The position numbers and the translations under genes were made by a program. The notes below the pieces were generated by a model. That model saw nothing but the letters and a program-made list of their open reading frames with translations. It made no database searches and was not told where the DNA came from. DNA of 64,000 bases from JAPOUP01 sp965203605 (GTDB lineage Bacteria; Pseudomonadota; Alphaproteobacteria; Rhodobacterales; Rhodobacteraceae). Position 1 is the stretch's first letter, and the number at the start of each line of letters is the position of its first letter. This document shows positions 61,592 to 64,000 of the stretch, in pieces. Where the stretch lies: NCBI GenBank assembly GCA_965203605.1, contig OZ241902.1, positions 2,108,001-2,172,000 of the forward strand. The letters are read 5' to 3'.

Positions 61592-63081
61592 CACCCGACG
61601 TTGTCTCCGTCCCGCGGATCCTGAAGATCTATCCAGATCGTCTTCTGCTCGGTGTATTGGTCATGAGCAGCGAGACCATTGTCACGGCCGCCAAACCCTG
61701 ACATCCTGTATCCTCCAAATGGCGTTGTGATGTCTCCTTCACCGTAACAGTTCACTGTCACGGTTCCGGCCCGTATACCGCGCGCAGCACGAATCGCCTC
61801 GCGGGCATTCGCGGAAAATACGCTGGCGGTCAGACCATAGTCCGTATCGTTGGCGACCGAAACCGCCTCGTCGGTCGAAGACACCTCGATCAGACTCAGG
61901 ACAGGACCGAAAATCTCATCCCGTGCGCGTGGATCATTCCTGTCGACGGCGTAGATCGTTGGCTCCAGGAATGGCCAGTCGGCGGTCCCTCCAACAAGCG
62001 ATTCGCCTCCGAGATAAGCTTCAACCTTCTCACAATGCTCCCTGTCTATCAGAGCACCAAGACGGTTTGCGGGATCAAGTGGGTCGCCGGTCTTCCAGTC
62101 GCGCAACCTCGCAACGACCCGCTCCATCAATGGTTCGCGGACCTTCCGATGAACGATCAGCCTGGACGTGGCGGAACAGTTCTCGCCCATATTCCAGAAC
62201 GCGGCGTTGACGATGTGCTCTGCAACCTGGTCAAGATTTTCGGCATCCTCCATAACCACTGCCGGGTTCTTGCCGCCACACTCCAGAACCACTTTCTTCA
62301 GGTTGGAATCCGCCGCATATCGAAGAAATCGTCTACCTGTGTCGGTGGAACCCGTGAAGCTGACCATATCGACACCCACGTGCCTTCCAAGCGCCTCACC
62401 GACGGTTGGCCCGTCGCCCGGCAGCACCTGAAGAACTCCACGCGGCAGTCCGGCCGTATGGGCCAGTTCCGCGACCCGAAGGGCCGTCATGCTGGTCTGT
62501 TCGGCTGGCTTCACGATCACCGCATTGCCACCCGCCAAAGCCGGTCCAATCTTCCACGCGAGCATCAGAAGCGGGAAATTCCACGGAAGTACGGCCGCCA
62601 CAACTCCGATCGGTTCCCGCTCGATCACCGAAAGCGCACCGTCGCCGGAAGGGCTGGTCTGACCATAGATCTTGTCTGCGGCTTCCGCATGCCATTTGAT
62701 GGCGGAAACCGCCTCTGGAACATCGATCAGTTCACAGTCCTGGATTGGCTTGCCCGACTCGAGACATTCCATCACCGCAAGTTCACGACGATTGCGCGTC
62801 ATAAGCTTGCAAAGGCGAATGAGAACATCCTTGCGACCGGACGGATGCATGTTGGCCCAGTGCCCTTGATCAAATGCTTCGCGCGCCTTGGATACCGCAA
62901 TGTCCACGTCGTCCGCACTCGCCGTCGCAATACTGGTCAACGGCTCCCCCGTGGCCGGGTTCAGCGTTGGCATCATGGGCCCACTGCCCTTTCGAAAGCG
63001 TCCATCGGAAAAGGGTGCGGCCGGAAAGCTGAGGCTATCCGCGATCGCGGCATATTCTGCCCGGGTGAGAAGTTCCATCAT
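61591..63081 (-). CDS. NAD(P)-dependent aldehyde dehydrogenase (PuuC-like)
   Basis: This 496-residue enzyme starts at ATG 63081 with GAGGGA seven bases upstream; a TTG at 63096 is less likely. The cofactor site AAVLPWNFPLLMLAWKIGPA, the Glu in VLECGGKNPAVV and the catalytic Cys in MGENCSATSRL are intact. It resembles dehydrogenases of amine-derived semialdehydes. Located between a DapA-family lyase and the MttB-like gene, it should oxidise an aldehyde made in the same pathway. Confidence 0.9.
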   Translation of the reverse strand: MMELLTRAEYAAIADSLSFPAAPFSDGRFRKGSGPMMPTLNPATGEPLTSIATASADDVDIAVSKAREAFDQGHWANMHPSGRKDVLIRLCKLMTRNRRELAVMECLESGKPIQDCELIDVPEAVSAIKWHAEAADKIYGQTSPSGDGALSVIEREPIGVVAAVLPWNFPLLMLAWKIGPALAGGNAVIVKPAEQTSMTALRVAELAHTAGLPRGVLQVLPGDGPTVGEALGRHVGVDMVSFTGSTDTGRRFLRYAADSNLKKVVLECGGKNPAVVMEDAENLDQVAEHIVNAAFWNMGENCSATSRLIVHRKVREPLMERVVARLRDWKTGDPLDPANRLGALIDREHCEKVEAYLGGESLVGGTADWPFLEPTIYAVDRNDPRARDEIFGPVLSLIEVSSTDEAVSVANDTDYGLTASVFSANAREAIRAARGIRAGTVTVNCYGEGDITTPFGGYRMSGFGGRDNGLAAHDQYTEQKTIWIDLQDPRDGDNVG

Positions 63082-63092
63082 CTGGCGGTCCC

Positions 63093-64000
63093 TCAAGTGC
63101 CGGTTCGCGAACGTCGAATATCGGTAACATTCGAATTCATCACCTGCACCGCTGTGACCGCAGCAACCGCCCGATCCATGGTCTGAATGACCTCTTCAAG
63201 TTCGCGCCTCGCATCCTTTGTGAGCGGCTGCATGGGCTTGCGCGGTGGCCCGGCGTCAATTCCACGCATTGTAAGTCCGTGCTTTATGCACTGCACGAAA
63301 GCCCCTCCCTGCTCCAGGACCCGCATCAGCGGAAGCATGGCGGACATGATCGCACGACCCTTTGTGAAATCCCCCTCCAACGCACAGGCCCGATAGAGCG
63401 CGATATGGGCTTCCGGCGCAAAGTTGGAACCAGCGCAGACCCAGCTTCGGGCACCCCAGGCGAAAAACTCCAGCGCCTGGTCGTCCATTCCACAGCTCAA
63501 CGCTATATGTGGATAGTCCCGCGCCAGCATATGAAGCCGGTTCGGGTCGCCAGAGCTTTCCTTTATTGCGCAGAAATTCGGGCTACGGCCCAAGCGGTCA
63601 AGGCACGCCTCATCCATATTGACACTCATACGTCCGGGATAGTTGTAGAGCATGATGGGAAGGTTTGCGGCCCGGTCTATGGTCAGTGCATGCAGGGCGA
63701 TCTCGCGACCGGTGGGATATGTGTACGGCGGCGTGGCGACCAGCAACGCGTCCGCTCCGGCTGCCTTCGCAGCTCTTGCGAACATCACGCTGTCTTCGGT
63801 CCGCATTGCTCCGGTCCCGACTATCATCGGCAACCGCCCGGCAATCAACTCCCGTACGCGGCTCATCAAATCGATGCGCTCGTCGGTTGACTGCGCGTAG
63901 TATTCACCGGTGGTTCCGGCGACGATGATCCCATGCACCCCTGCACCAATCAGAAACTCCACGGTTTCAGCCAAGGAATTCCCGTTCAGCGAGTAGTCAC
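63093..64000 (-). CDS. DapA/NAL-family aldolase-dehydratase, partial (5' end beyond window)
   Basis: The frame is open to the window edge: before LAETVEFLIGAGVHG it reads DYSLNGNS, the normal upstream part of DapA proteins, so only a short N-terminus is missing. GTTGEYY binds the keto-acid carboxylate, LYNYPGR gives the Tyr and FCAIKESSGDPNRL the Schiff-base Lys. The family includes dihydrodipicolinate synthase but also pyrroline-hydroxycarboxylate deaminase and keto-deoxy-sugar lyases. The catabolic operon context favours one of the latter types. It is first of four minus-strand genes. Confidence 0.87.
   Translation of the reverse strand, partial: DYSLNGNSLAETVEFLIGAGVHGIIVAGTTGEYYAQSTDERIDLMSRVRELIAGRLPMIVGTGAMRTEDSVMFARAAKAAGADALLVATPPYTYPTGREIALHALTIDRAANLPIMLYNYPGRMSVNMDEACLDRLGRSPNFCAIKESSGDPNRLHMLARDYPHIALSCGMDDQALEFFAWGARSWVCAGSNFAPEAHIALYRACALEGDFTKGRAIMSAMLPLMRVLEQGGAFVQCIKHGLTMRGIDAGPPRKPMQPLTKDARRELEEVIQTMDRAVAAVTAVQVMNSNVTDIRRSRTGT

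Overview
The window looks like the chromosome of an alphaproteobacterium, most likely of the Rhodobacterales. The strongest evidence is the block ruvC-ruvA-ruvB-ybgC-tolQ-tolR-tolA-tolB-pal-cpoB-tilS-ftsH in the order typical of that group. Supporting signs are the heterotetrameric sarcosine oxidase genes, MttB-family and phytanoyl-CoA dioxygenase genes, a DUF1127 protein and GC-rich coding. No marker gene fixes the species. The mix of C1/onium-compound catabolism, many insertion-sequence scars and defence genes would suit a marine or host-associated lineage, but that is inference.

Layout. 0-9.8 kb: a type I-D-like CRISPR-Cas locus, running cas10d/csc3 (cut by the window edge), csc2, csc1, cas3', cas4, cas1, cas2, a leader and a 45-repeat array; no cas6 is visible. 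9.8-11.6 kb: IS66 and IS30 scars around a glutamine amidotransferase. 11.6-17.7 kb: a GlxA/GbdR-like regulator divergent from soxBDAG. 17.7-20.9 kb: a small accessory island bounded by 57-bp repeats of a lysR 3' end. It holds vapB, a broken vapC, a folded-back transposase scar, a truncated AAA ATPase and a PIN nuclease. 20.9-25.7 kb: metR-like/metF, a PaaI thioesterase, and a PhyH dioxygenase followed by an HD-domain oxygenase candidate. 25.8-30 kb: acyl-CoA synthetase, ABC exporter and tRNA-Gly(TCC). 30.6-42.9 kb: the ftsH/tilS/Tol-Pal/Ruv core block, all on the minus strand. It contains an extra gene between tolA and tolB that encodes a TolB N-terminal domain fused to a TolA C-terminal domain. 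43-50 kb: DUF1127, a broken Panacea-type toxin-antitoxin pair, prmA, msrA, an MFS transporter, hisH and hisB. 50-58 kb: RAM-domain protein, TauE permease, ankyrin protein, TbpB-like lipoprotein behind a 13-bp tandem repeat, acyl-CoA ligase and sulfite oxidase-like protein. 58.5-64 kb: a catabolic operon of a DapA-family lyase, aldehyde dehydrogenase, MttB-family methyltransferase and FAD oxidoreductase.

How it fits together. Sarcosine oxidase releases C1 units onto tetrahydrofolate, and MetF would reduce them to methyl-THF. With the GbdR-like regulator, the PhyH/HD pair and the MttB operon, the accessory metabolism points to breakdown of N-methylated (betaine-like) compounds. The two strongest candidates for new biology are the TolB-TolA chimera, with a TolA domain that has been homogenised against its neighbour, and the alphaproteobacterial type I-D locus without a visible Cas6. 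All functional calls come from reading the translated sequence; no database search was possible.
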